Shown in pieces: positions 9,634-19,489 of a stretch of 64,000 nucleotides of DNA (position 1 is the stretch's first letter; each line of letters starts with the position of its first letter). The translations under genes were made by a program, and so were the position numbers. Source of the DNA: Megalonaias nervosa (lineage: Eukaryota; Mollusca; Bivalvia; Unionida; Unionidae); contig JAECUM010012855.1 of NCBI GenBank assembly GCA_016617855.1, positions 1 to 64,000 of the forward strand. Reading direction: 5' to 3'. The notes under the pieces were generated by a model. The model did no database searches. It saw only the letters and a program-made list of their open reading frames with translations, and was not told the origin of the DNA.

Positions 9634-10044
9634 TTAGTATCCGTTTAAATGCGACAATGTGGTATATTCATGCACGACTTTATGAGGTGGTTTTGTTGAT
9701 TTTGATATAGCATCAAGTACATTAAGTACTTCACGACCACATATTGGTGGATCAGCTAGTGTTTGTGTTGGTAACGTTGAATACCAAATTGGAGCAATAA
9801 TATTGCTGACATAATGAAGAAATTCCTTAGGTGGCACTAATCCATATGAATCGAAATAAATAATTCCACGTGGATCAATTGCATATCCAACCCAATTACT
9901 GCCTGGTCCAGAGTTTTTATCGAGATTAATAATACCAGTTTCAATATTATTCGGTTGTTTTGGTAATTGATCGCGCATAAAAACACCTCTGAAGTTTTTT
10001 ATTTTTAGTTTTTTAGCAGCATTAAGTAAATCAAAATTGGACAT
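9634..10044 (-). CDS. Adenain-like cysteine protease with altered catalytic His
   Basis: This intact 136-codon frame has the layout of the adenovirus/Polinton maturation protease: MSNFDLLNAAKKLKIKNFRG, then a segment where the catalytic His normally precedes WV, then IIYFDSYG with the acidic residue, then a Cys (PPICGREV, Cys102). Here the expected His position reads GSNWVGY, with Asn50, so the triad is incomplete. The protein is also somewhat short after Cys102. In the family this enzyme cleaves capsid and core precursors. The gene lies between the fibre and the GLRLPG-repeat protein. It could be an inactivated copy, a non-catalytic derivative, or have a displaced His. Family membership is likely; activity is doubtful. 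Confidence 0.75.
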   Translation of the reverse strand: MSNFDLLNAAKKLKIKNFRGVFMRDQLPKQPNNIETGIINLDKNSGPGSNWVGYAIDPRGIIYFDSYGLVPPKEFLHYVSNIIAPIWYSTLPTQTLADPPICGREVLNVLDAISKSTKPPHKVVHEYTTLSHLNGY

Positions 10045-10052
10045 AGGCGATA

Positions 10053-10589
10053 TCAGTAAACTGTCCCGGGAAGTCTTGGACCCTTTCCGTACAATGAATA
10101 TGGGGCCCCGGGAAGTCTTAGACCCTTTCCGTAAGAATATGGGGTCCCTGGCAATCTTAGACCCTTTCCGTAAGAATATGGGGTCCCTGGTAATCTTAGA
10201 CCTCTTCCCTTTTTTTTAATTCCCTGTCCGGTTGCTTTCTTTAATGCCATTCCAGCAGCGGTTCCAACAGCACCTAATGCAGCTGCTTTTGCAACAGCTG
10301 GGGCTGCAGCGGCTATTAATGCTGGTATAGCTGCGAGAAGTGGAAATATACCACCTGTCTTAACAGCATCTTTGATGGCACCCGCAGAAAGATTAAGTTT
10401 TATACCGTTATTTGATTTTTTAGCTTCATTGAAGTTTCTGAATTGACGTTCGGTCAACGATAATTTATTTGAAGCGCTCATCTGTTCTCGCTTTAGCCAT
10501 ATTTTTATTCCACAGTTATTTTTTGATGCTGATTGTAGCCTTTTAATCTGACCAGGAGTCAGGGTAACACTAGCGTGATGATATGACAT
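10053..10589 (-). CDS. Virion protein with C-terminal GLRLPG repeats
   Basis: The intact 178-codon frame has ACTATAATG at its start. The N-terminal half has two similar helical modules (LTPGQIKRLQSASKNNCGIK and LTERQFRNFNEAKKSNNGIK), so it seems internally duplicated. A hydrophobic Ala-rich stretch follows (~residues 90-120, PLLAAIPALIAAAAPAVAKA), then a basic linker and four tandem GLRLPG/GPRLPG units. Related elements carry proteins with an amphipathic/hydrophobic helix and Gly-Leu-Pro tails, likely minor capsid or membrane-active pVI/pX-type proteins. That role is inference from position (between protease and MCP) and composition. Confidence 0.7.
   Translation of the reverse strand: MSYHHASVTLTPGQIKRLQSASKNNCGIKIWLKREQMSASNKLSLTERQFRNFNEAKKSNNGIKLNLSAGAIKDAVKTGGIFPLLAAIPALIAAAAPAVAKAAALGAVGTAAGMALKKATGQGIKKKGRGLRLPGTPYSYGKGLRLPGTPYSYGKGLRLPGAPYSLYGKGPRLPGTVY
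10061..10212 (-). repeat. Four tandem ~39-42 bp units coding GLRLPG-Y repeats
   Basis: The unit, read on the coding strand, is AAGGGTCTAAGAYTNCCNGG followed by a CCCATATTC stretch. It occurs four times, differing mainly at synonymous or near-synonymous positions and by one 3-bp gain in the third unit. The repeats lie inside the coding region, at the C-terminus of the GLRLPG protein. Confidence 0.85.
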
Positions 10590-10611
10590 TATAGTATTAT
10601 GAGCAATTTAA

Positions 10612-11977
10612 TTACATGTTTTCTACTGGAGCATCAACGACTCTCATGCGACCACCAACACCTTCAAGTAACATTGATTTATCGCTGAGTATGACGGCTA
10701 TTGCTCTGTAATTGGCAATAGCTCCTCGGTTTACGCGAGCTCGAAAGATTATGTCAACGACTGATTGTCTGGTTAAATCTAAATGTTCTAGTGAAAAGTA
10801 ATAAATCGGATATAAGGTTGTAAAATCTAGCTGTGATATTTGTAAACCAGTATCAATGTTCTGATCACGCCCCATAAACGACATAAGACGATGATATGCA
10901 CGTGCTACATGATTATTTTCAAAATTTAGCAATATTTCTTCAGAAGGTTCTTGATGTCCATTTATCCTTAATAAAATCTCAGAAACACCAAGATCGTCAA
11001 ATATCATAATACTAAGATTTTGTGAGTTTACTCGTGCAGCATCTTGTAATGCAATAAATATATGTCGCGGTGCAGAAACACCTTGCTGAGAAGCTATTTG
11101 CCAAGTAAATAAACCATTAATGTTAGTTTGAAAAGAATCTGTTGTCGTAGTCAACCATGACAACGTTGATTTACCACCTTGACTCATAAAAGATAACAAC
11201 CGGTCTTCTTCAGATATTGATGGAGTTATCACTGGCATCCACAATGAAAATTTTGTAAGAATTACTTTACCAGGATCAGTACCAGCGGGTCGCCATATTG
11301 CATCATCGTCAGTGCCGTTTCATACAAGTACAACTGTATGTTTAGTTCCGAAAATAACCTTTCTGACATTTCTACAGAATCCAAAGATATGTGACAGTGG
11401 AATTGCGCATGAAAACATTCTTCTATTACCTTTTAACATCGCTCGACGTGATCTAAATCCTAAGTTGAAATCTGGATCAGCACCATGAACCACCGGCCAC
11501 ACATCAGCATCAGCGTTGTTGGCGAAGTTTCTTGGTCGTCTTAGTTTATATTGCTGATGCTCTGGAAAATTAGAAGTATCTTTTATAAACATCATTAATG
11601 GACCAGCTGATCTTGAATAATCATCGCTGTATCGTGCTAGACCCAATATTGTTGTAGCAACATCAACGTCCTTCTGAATTGATTCAATATTTTTACCATC
11701 AATCATATAAGTGGCGCTGTCAAATAACGTCATAATACCATTATTAACAAAACTAACACCCGTTTCAACTGCGTATAGAGTATTATCAGCTTTTAAAATT
11801 TCGCCCTCTACTTCAACAAACGCCTCAGCGGGTAGAAAATATCTGCTTGTATCTTGAACCTGAAGTTCAACCCTTCCACGCTGCGTCGTAAGAATAATAT
11901 TGATAATCACGCACAGATTCATCCTTGAGTACTGGTGCATCCATGTCAAACGCTGGATCAGATATGTGCTTGAACAT
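10612..11977 (-). pseudogene. Major capsid protein (double jelly-roll type), broken twice
   Basis: The gene begins at an ATG at 11977-11975 (MFKHISDPAFDMDAP). A single-base frameshift near 11880-11900 moves the coding register, and an in-frame TGA at 11322-11320 interrupts it again. Downstream it continues in the same register to 10612, giving about 455 codons. Between the lesions the sequence (VEVEGEILKADNTLY, NGIMTLFDSATYMIDGK, LGLARYSDDYSRSAG) matches the early jelly-roll region of Polinton/adintovirus-type hexon proteins. Downstream parts (STLSWLTTTTDSF, VVDIIFRARVNRGAIANYR) continue the fold. It would form the capsid shell. The TGA could derive from CGA by C-to-T change at CpG. Everything else in the frame is open, suggesting recent inactivation. 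Confidence 0.82.
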
Positions 11978-11991
11978 CTTTATTATAAATA

Positions 11992-12465
11992 TTATCGTCT
12001 AAAACGAAGACCACTTCGAGAAGTAAGACCACTTCCTGCTATCAGACTAGCGGTTATATTTTTTTCTTTTTCTGATAATGGTACATCAGCCAACTCTGCT
12101 AGTTTTTGATTCGCAGCTTGATTTATTATTTTACTAATATTTGCAGGCATTACTTCAGTGCTAGGTAATTTTACAGGTTGAGGTCGGACCGCAGGTCTGC
12201 GTATTAATCGTGTTAGTCTATCCTTGATCGCTGAAAACGCTTTACTAGCGAGATTACCAACAGCACCAATACCTTTTTCACGAACAACATCAATAGCTTT
12301 CATCCCCAGTTGCTTTGCAATCGGTATTGCTTTTGGGGCTATTCTTCTAAACAGACCCTGAACAATATCGCCTAGTCCATCTCCGTAGGTTGTTTTGTAT
12401 ACTGGCAATCGTGCGTTTATTACCCTGACCATGGTTGGTCCACGTTGATTACTATATACGATCAT
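11992..12465 (-). CDS. Basic small virion core protein (157 aa)
   Basis: This intact frame follows CTATAATAAAATG. The protein is strongly basic, with RLTRLIRRPAVRPQ in the centre, a helical segment (GDGLGDIVQGLFRRIAPKAI), and a C-terminal GSGLTSRSGLRFRR. It ends 15 bp before the MCP start on the same strand. Small basic proteins next to the MCP in this virus group resemble adenoviral pVI or pX/pVII core proteins, so a DNA-condensing or capsid-cement role is likely. No catalytic motif is present. Confidence 0.65.
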   Translation of the reverse strand: MIVYSNQRGPTMVRVINARLPVYKTTYGDGLGDIVQGLFRRIAPKAIPIAKQLGMKAIDVVREKGIGAVGNLASKAFSAIKDRLTRLIRRPAVRPQPVKLPSTEVMPANISKIINQAANQKLAELADVPLSEKEKNITASLIAGSGLTSRSGLRFRR

Positions 12466-12497
12466 TTTATTATAGTAGCTGTTATTTAATTACATAC

Positions 12498-13592
12498 TCA
12501 GTCACTATAGTAGCCATCGGCAATTTCATTAATGAGGGATCGATATACATTAACATCCATAATTCCACCTGTAAATAATCGTTTACAAATATTAGCTGCT
12601 TCATTAATTATCTCTGTAGAATTATTACCAGCTCGTTTTCCTCCAATGAGGATTTCTAGTCGATCAACATCAGCAAGGACGTTATTGGGGCAAGTAATAA
12701 GACCACTTCCTAAACCACTTCCAGTTGCTCCAGAAGAGGTGTCTGACGGCCAATATTCTCCTTCTTCTTCCTTTCCTGCTGTTTGGATTGGTGATTTCAT
12801 TTGTTTCATTATTTCTTGTTTTTCTTGTTGTATTTGTTGTAGTCGTTGTTCTATTTCTCTCTCTCGTTCTTCTATTTCTTGCTCTCGTGATATTCGTTCA
12901 AATGGTTTTGGAGATTGTTGTCTTTTATATTTTTTTCTTTTCATTCCTTCTTCTTGTTTTCTTAATTGAATTAAATCATCAATTCCCCTAACATATTTCT
13001 GATATAATGGATCATCAGCTCTAACTTGTTTAACATTCATACGTATGCGATATAATGCCTTTTGCCATTGTTCACGGCTTCTAATAGTTTTAGCGTACTC
13101 AGGTTTCATTAATTTATCTCTTCGACTAAAACCACCAACAACAAATTCAATCAATTGTTCTAGGTTCTTAATGTCGTTATTAATTGTCTTAATAGTTTCT
13201 TCATTAAATTTATTTAACAGTTCAGCATTAATTATAGGATATACTGATTTTGGTTCAGGAGCTAGTGCTTCAGCATCCTCAGGTATTTGTTGTATTGGTT
13301 GAGCAGCAGCTATTTCAGCTGGAAGTCCACGTAAAATCCTTTTTGTCTGTTTTGTTCGCTCCGCTATTTTTCCAGTTGCTTCAGCGGTTTTTTTTAGCGC
13401 AGGAAGAAGACCTTTAGTGGTCTCGGTAATAGGTTTAAATAACTGTTTTGTATCCTCGTCAAATTCAACCTGAGATTCCTGACGTGACTGTAGTTGTTGC
13501 TTGACAAAATCACGGACGGGTAAATATTTTCTAATTGCCTGTAGTCGCTCTCGAGCTAATCTAGCTGAATGTGGTTCTCCAATATTCTTCAT
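12498..13592 (-). CDS. Coiled-coil structural protein (364 aa)
   Basis: The intact frame starts after TATTATTAATAAATG and is the outermost viral gene before the right-hand inverted repeat. The central third (~residues 215-275) is a long charged coiled coil rich in Glu, Gln, Arg and Lys (REQEIEEREREIEQRLQQIQ). The C-terminus has DRLEILIGGKRAGNNSTEII and a final helical segment (GIMDVNVYRSLINEIADGYY), a pattern I associate with the terminal virion gene of related elements. It is probably an internal virion protein upstream of the capsid genes. The role is inferred from position. Confidence 0.65.
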   Translation of the reverse strand: MKNIGEPHSARLARERLQAIRKYLPVRDFVKQQLQSRQESQVEFDEDTKQLFKPITETTKGLLPALKKTAEATGKIAERTKQTKRILRGLPAEIAAAQPIQQIPEDAEALAPEPKSVYPIINAELLNKFNEETIKTINNDIKNLEQLIEFVVGGFSRRDKLMKPEYAKTIRSREQWQKALYRIRMNVKQVRADDPLYQKYVRGIDDLIQLRKQEEGMKRKKYKRQQSPKPFERISREQEIEEREREIEQRLQQIQQEKQEIMKQMKSPIQTAGKEEEGEYWPSDTSSGATGSGLGSGLITCPNNVLADVDRLEILIGGKRAGNNSTEIINEAANICKRLFTGGIMDVNVYRSLINEIADGYYSD

Positions 13593-13627
13593 TTATTAAT
13601 AATATTTATACTGGTTGTTTAATTTAT

Positions 13628-13790
13628 AGCAGCAGAGAGGGTGGACGACAAAAATTGAGTGACCCGGTACCGATATACTCGGAGGGTACCATAATACTGG
13701 AGACCAATTAGAGAAAATTTCATCGATAGAACCGTTAAATCGCAAAAATAAGGGCTCAGAAAAGTTGTAGGGTCCACCCTCTCTGCTGCT
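13628..13790. repeat. Perfect 19-bp inverted repeat enclosing 125 bp, at the virus edge
   Basis: AGCAGCAGAGAGGGTGGAC at 13628-13646 is repeated in exact inverted form at 13772-13790. It starts 36 bp beyond the outermost viral gene. It may be part of the viral terminal repeat, a terminal hairpin, or a small MITE inserted there. No clear target-site duplication is seen. Confidence 0.75.
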
Positions 13791-14472
13791 TCCCCAGCCC
13801 TTTGACTAGAAATATTTCAGTTATTTTTCCTTATCAGCAAAGTTGTTCTAACTCGGTGCAGATTAAATCAAAATAGCTTATCTCTCTCTGAATTTTAAGG
13901 CACGTAAGATCGACAGTTTTGAAAATCTGCATCGGTAGGTGAATGATGTAATCACACAGTTAGCTTATATAGCCTGGGAAGTATTTATTCAGTACTGGCA
14001 ACCTAGCAGCCGTATATAGCTAAAGAACGTATCTGCGTTTTGAATGCTATCGTCAATTAATCCACTGGTTACACATTGTATGTCCCTTGCTTGTCAAGCC
14101 ATGGGGGATAGGGGTAAACTCCACCGATAATGACGTGCAGATTGCTTTTGCACATGTTGGTTTAAACATGTTTAATTTGCTAAATTAAACAAAAGGGGTC
14201 GAGTTACGAGTTCTCCCAACACTAGATAAGCCCTCCTCATACGAATACAGGGATACAAATTAATTAAACATGACAAGGGGCAGAAGTAAAATAAAAACTA
14301 CAAACAGCTGCAGTAAATTAGGCGTGCTCATAGTTAGAGTGTAAAGTTTGGACAAAAGAAAAAAAGAGGAGATATATCCAAGGCAAGTAAACAATGATGT
14401 TATCAAACTTCGGAAGGAAAGCATTTAGGATGTAATGTACTTGCATCACTATCAATTGAACATTATACAGTT

Positions 14473-14474
<2 letters not shown>

Positions 14475-14526
<52 letters not shown>
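14475..14526. repeat. (AAT)n microsatellite
   Basis: About seventeen uninterrupted AAT/TAA trinucleotides. Frames that read through it as poly-Leu are artefacts. Confidence 0.95.
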
Positions 14527-14777
14527 GCATTTATATTGAGAAATGAAGAAACATTAGTGAAAATGCCTCGTATCCTTAACGTACTTTTGAAGCAACTTAA
14601 AGATATTTAAATTTGGCCCAGTTTCTGGTTCAAATGTCTCAAAAAAAAAGAGTGTTTATGGAGACCGGTACGGACATTTCGGTACGGCCAAGTATTCGCT
14701 TTAAAATATGTGCTGAGTGCATATGATAATATGACGATATGCACTTTGTTCCTCTAGTCCAAAGCTTCATAATTATA

Positions 14778-14902
14778 GGTTACTGCATTTGTACGGGAAA
14801 ATATGAACGAGTTTTTCGGATAGATATTCTGCACGACCTTGGGAGTGCAGTATATCCATCCGACAAAACGAGTTCATATTTTCCTTTACAAATGCAGTAA
14901 CC
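14778..14902. repeat. Foldback (palindromic MITE-like) element
   Basis: Two ~56-bp arms, beginning GGTTACTGCATTTGTACGGG and ending in its near-exact complement ...AAATGCAGTAACC, are separated by about 12 bp. The whole unit could fold into one long hairpin. It is non-coding. Confidence 0.8.
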
Positions 14903-16139
14903 TTTGTATTATATGCTCATTTTCTTATTCTACCTAAGGCTTAATTATATAAACAAAAATACACTACAAGAAGCAAAGTAACTGAATTTATGCTGTATTC
15001 CAAACTAAATACCCAAGCGCAGATTCATCAGTACACAACAACAACATTATTAATGAGCACATAACCCCCGCCGAGATAATTTTGAACTTAGTCGCGCGCT
15101 AGACATCACTTTCGAAAGCAAATGGCGTTTTGGTCTACTTAAGATTGAAATTTAGAGTTATATTCTGAATGAATGCGCATTGCAACAACTTTTCCATTTG
15201 GCTGGAATAAATAGAGTTTGGTATTTTTGTCGATTCTACAAAAGTTCGTGATTATGGACTGGATTTATCTGTGTAAATTCTACATGAAGTACATCTGATT
15301 TCAGCAGCGAGGGAGCAGAGTGTTGTCATCTGCAAGTGTGTTTCTGTTTTGTCATTGAATGTTTGGTATCATAATGTGGAAAAAATATGAAGTCTTTGAA
15401 TTGTAATTATCAAAAAGACTCTATGAAATATAATGTTCATTTCATTTTGAGTGCAGTAAGGAGGATGTGATTGCACTTGGAATGTAGTCGAAATTACAGT
15501 ATAATTTGGAAATGTGTAATCAAGCTTTAGAACCCATGATATGGCTCAAGTAATTCGGACTTGCAGAACTAAGAAAGTACATTTTGAGGAAATTCAGGAT
15601 ATAAAACTGTAAGTATATTTTTTGCCTTCTTATTACCAGCTAAAGAAGACAGTTTATGCCTTGTCACTTGCATATTATTTGTAGGGACCCAGCATTTTTA
15701 TGACCTGCCTGGCGTCTATCGCTAGCTTAAATCCGAAACATTGTATCAAAACAGTTAACGTGGAATATTGCAAATCATCTGATATGTGGCAGTCCACGAA
15801 ACATCTGCTTTAGTTCATTCAGAAACAAATTTAATCAACCAAAATGTAGTGTCTACTACACGAGTGTACATGATTTGTTTACAAAGTAGTTCCTAATACA
15901 TTTGTTTACAAAGTAGTTACTAATACACTATTGGGCACACGTGTGTTACACGTGAGTGCAATATCGTAAAATATTACACGATTCTGACAATGTAAATTTA
16001 ACGGAGACAAAAATGAGCATATAATAAATGATTGTCTATCAGGTGATTGTCGTACCGATCTTTGTTAGGTCGCTATATTGATTGATGATCCTAGTATCAG
16101 TAACAGGATATTTACGATCACCAGAAAGAAACTAAGAAG

Positions 16140-16932
16140 GAACGCTATTGTTTAACGGGGTAATATTCTTTTTAAATACTGAAAATTCGTTTTCCGATTG
16201 ACATTTTCGGGTAGGGTATTCCATACGAGAGGAGAAGAGTTAAGGAAAGATTTATTTTTATTTCAGCTCTGAAATTTAGTATAAAAATTTGTAGATTACG
16301 TAAATTGTATCTTGTGGTTTCTCCTACCAAATATGATAGCAGTTCATTTAAATATCTTTATGAATCATTATAAATAATTTTATGAAAAGCGCAGAGTTTG
16401 CGAGATTTTCGTCTTTCTGAGAGTTGGCACCAGCCGCATTCCTTATGAATATTGCTTGCTTGGGCCCTTGTAGTTAGACCTGTGATTATCCTCTAAGTAA
16501 AGTCGCTCTAATCTCTCTGAGTCTGCTTTTTGAACTTACATCCTGATGACTACTGCATAATCTTTAAATAGACCTTACATATGTTAAGTAAATGATACAT
16601 AAGGACCTTCTACTCAGCTTGTATCGGAGGAATCTTATAATATTTATCAGTTTATATGCTTCCTTTAGTATATATATTTCACTATGAAGACTCCATGTAT
16701 TATTAAGTGTAAGGCCCAGATGTTTATGATTGTCAACCAGTGGAAGTGATTCATTTTGGAACTTCAATCTGGGAAAGAGTGGGTTATTATTTTTGCCGAA
16801 GAAACATAACTTCAGTTTTGGCTGGGATGAAGCTTACCAACCATTGATCTGGCCAGTCTTGTAGAGTTGTTAGGTCGGCATTGAGTTATATGATGGATAA
16901 CCTCCATACTTCTGGAAGCGAGCGCGCGCGCG

Positions 16933-16989
<57 letters not shown>

Positions 16990-17230
16990 TCTACTGTTGT
17001 CGGTAAAAAAATTGGCGAGAATAAGTAGATTATCAGCAATATCATTGATATATTAAAGAAACAACAATGCTCAACCTTGGGCACCCCAGCTAAAACAGAA
17101 TGAATTCTGAATTCTGAGGTTTTGACAACAACAGTTTGTGTAATATCGGAAAGATAAGTAAGTGAGCCAGTTAATCAGATCTGACATTTTGCAAGAGTTA
17201 GGATGGCGTGTAACGATTTACTGACAGCAG
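16140..17230 (-). mobile_element. Decayed non-LTR retrotransposon, reverse transcriptase remnant
   Basis: On the minus strand, fragments in shifting frames match the end of a LINE reverse transcriptase. They include a degenerate AGVPK...-FNISMI segment at the motif that normally reads AGVPQGS, then DWPDQWLVSF, then VDNHKHLGLTLNNTWSLHSE and KLSRRSLCIIYLTYVRSI (16564-16767). The palm FADD region is replaced by the GC/GA microsatellite at 16919-16987. Stops and frameshifts throughout show it is dead. Confidence 0.75.
16919..16987. repeat. (GC)n-(GA)n compound microsatellite
   Basis: About fourteen GC dinucleotides are followed directly by about nineteen GA dinucleotides, inside the LINE remnant. 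Confidence 0.95.
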
Positions 17231-18748
17231 GCAAATTGTATAAAGAAGTTAACAATGGCGGACCTGTCTGACGTTGATATAGCTATGACATACTGATTTT
17301 TGTTATATTGTTTTTAATATACGGGCATAAAGCAAGAATTACCTTTTTACTGATGAAAGCTATACCGTTGACAGAAGAAAAAGGGAGAAGTCTTGAAGAT
17401 AAAGTACCAACCACATTTTAGCCAATATTTGAAACGTGTGTTTGTTGTATTGCGCCACTTTGTTGTAAAGATTTGCCTATAAAACTGCTGGTTTGTTGCT
17501 GATGCTGATTGAAACAAAATAGCAGTAATAATAATAATAGCAACAACAACAACGATGACGGTGACAACAATAGCAATTCATGCAGTTCAAGTTTACCACG
17601 TGTACTGCAAAATATTACGTGACCATATTTTGTATATATTGAATCTGAAAATGTACATGTTTCAATGTTTTATGTTATGGTTCTTTCAGACGACAGTTGC
17701 GAACATTGGAGTATACTCTACAAGAAGACAACTCTTTGACAGTTGTAAACATTGGAGTATACTTTACAAGAAGACAACTCTTTGATAATTAACATTTTAC
17801 TAAAAGAGACATTGTGATGACACCATTCATGTGGAGTTGTGCTGTCAACCATTAAATGTCAAAAATAAGTGGCAGAGTGAATGCACGTTCACAAAAATAT
17901 TCAATATATTATCCACCGATAATGTATGAATAAATAATGTTCCTCAGTAACATACACTCGTTTTAATTCACTGAAAAAAGACATATGAAATATCTTTAAT
18001 TCTCACAATTATTAACATAATGTGGTAACTTAATATTAAAGAAGTAACCTTATTGCATCGATGAACTTTTCTGTACCACCGGAATTTCTTTTTTAGTCAC
18101 AATCGTTATTGCCGCAAACGCTATGGATGGATATTCCGTAACACTTTCGAGTGTGTACATATTTACACACTAAATATATACTGCGTATTTCTTCTTCTCC
18201 CTTACACATTTCCAACCTTTCATTGAGCTGTTATCAACAAACAAAATTGTCGTGTATGTACCTACACAGATGCAGCACAGGCTATAATTTTGTTAAATAT
18301 ATTTTGTAAGAACATGCAAGAAGATAACTGTAGTTGTAAATTTTTCCCTACTGTAAAGGTTTACAGGTAAATCTTCAGTAGGTGTTTGAGAAATCTGAAA
18401 CATTTTACTTTTGAATTAAAAATTGCGTCTTCTCATGAAAACATAATTATCTCAAATTCATAACATTTAAAAATAAATTAAATATAATAGAAGAGAATAC
18501 GAGCACAAAAACAACGACACGATGAGCTTTTAAAGTTTAAGAATCAGAGAAGATATAAAAATTATTAAACAGTATAAAAATAAACTAAAAAGAAAAACCA
18601 GGTGTAAGAAATGGGACTTCAACAGCATGTAAGAATTCACATTTTTATAATTGTATAAAAGGGTCGGTAATCTTTGGTTAAAAACATTTGCATCCACGAG
18701 ATTAGTGACATTCTTGTTTTACTTTTTTGGTTGTTGTCCCTCATCAAT
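17231..18748. other. Non-coding stretch with a duplicated 49-bp unit
   Basis: No gene is seen. At about 17693-17785 a ~49-bp unit (CATTGGAGTATACTCTACAA... and CATTGGAGTATACTTTACAA...) is present twice in tandem. The lower-coordinate side of the receptor stop codon lies here and would hold its 3' UTR. Confidence 0.55.
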
Positions 18749-19155
18749 TTATTTATTAATTGTATTGTTCATCAAATATGTATTACTATCAATAGCGTGC
18801 ATTATGATACTTTCCGGCCGTACAGTCTCTTCTTCCTCTACCACGCGCCTTTTAGGCATGGACAATTCCAGACGTTTCCAAAATTTCTTTAACTCTTTTG
18901 GGTTGTTCTCACCTGGCCACATGATATAGTTCACACAGTTAAGTAAGACCCTGAGGGTAGGATCAATTGTGTCCTTGATTTCGGTGATGTCCTCTAGAAG
19001 AATGGGAATAATGAGGTGCTTCTTCTGTAACATCTCTTGTTGTGCGCACTGATATTCGAACTTTGTAAACTCGCTCTTCACGTAGTTCTTGGACATCACT
19101 AGAATTGTTCTCCTACTGTTCTGAACTGCTTGAATAATGTTGTTGTTTGCGATTG
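18749..19155 (-). CDS. EGF-TM-TIR receptor, last coding exon (TIR domain second half)
   Basis: The acceptor is a pyrimidine-rich tract ending TTTCTAG at 19156, and the exon starts CAATCGCAAAC. The sequence reads ANNIIQAVQNSRRTILVMSK, then FTKFEYQCAQQ, then LIIPILLEDI and FWKRLELSMP. These are box 2-adjacent, alphaC and box 3 (FW) features of a TIR domain. The preceding exon ends in phase 1 and this one begins with two bases of a codon, so the frames join. The stop is TAA at 18751-18749, overlapped by AATAAATAAA, a possible polyadenylation signal. TIR domains relay innate immune signals by binding adaptor TIR domains, or in some cases cleave NAD. The protein is cytoplasmic at this end. Confidence 0.88.
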
Positions 19156-19489
19156 CTAGAAATTGAAGAATAATACTGAGGATTTATTTTAGTCTCGCCT
19201 CTTCGATACAACATAACGATAGAAAAAGAGTGTGAGATGTCGATTATGCCATACATGTACATGGAAGTGTTGCTAGAAAATGTTAGATGTGAATGTCAAT
19301 TACCAAATTAACTGAGGTTTGTATAAAGATGAGATTTTGTATAGAGTAGTATGAAATAATTCTGTTTAGTGTATTGCAAAGCATTTCTAGTAACTTCGTG
19401 GCTTCAAATAATGTTACAAAATATTGAAAGGTACAAATAACAATATTTTCGTAAATTGGGACATAGTATTAATGCAGTAAAGAAAATAG

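Larger units (their letters stand above)
1..13790 (-). mobile_element. Endogenous small DNA virus of the Polinton/adintovirus-like group (partial)
   Basis: This compact block of at least twelve genes has short gaps or small overlaps, unlike the surrounding host DNA. The set is a polymerase-helicase-HNH enzyme, a double-jelly-roll major capsid protein, a penton-like protein, a fibre, an adenain-like protease and small basic core proteins. No integrase or packaging ATPase is visible, and these may lie before base 1. Ten genes read on the minus strand and two short ones on the plus strand. Two SINEs (3773-4091, 5247-5803) interrupt intergenic gaps. The right edge is set at the perfect inverted repeat at 13628-13790, beyond which no viral reading frame is seen. 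The lesions (one polymerase-helicase frameshift, one MCP frameshift, three in-frame stops) are few, suggesting fairly recent endogenisation. The family name is inference. Confidence 0.8.
13791..16139. other. Host non-coding stretch
   Basis: No gene is visible; reading frames are short and AT-rich. It contains the (AAT)n microsatellite at 14475-14526, the foldback at 14778-14902 and a duplicated ~28-bp TTTGTTTACAAAGTAGTT unit at about 15873-15928. Confidence 0.6.

Noticed and set aside
12532..13302. Plus-strand frames with hydrophobic Phe/Cys/Ser-rich products
   Set aside because: They are the complement of the coiled-coil gene at 12498-13592, whose charged repeats give hydrophobic shadows.
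14318..14530. Poly-Leu membrane-like peptide
   Set aside because: It is the (AAT)n microsatellite read on the minus strand.
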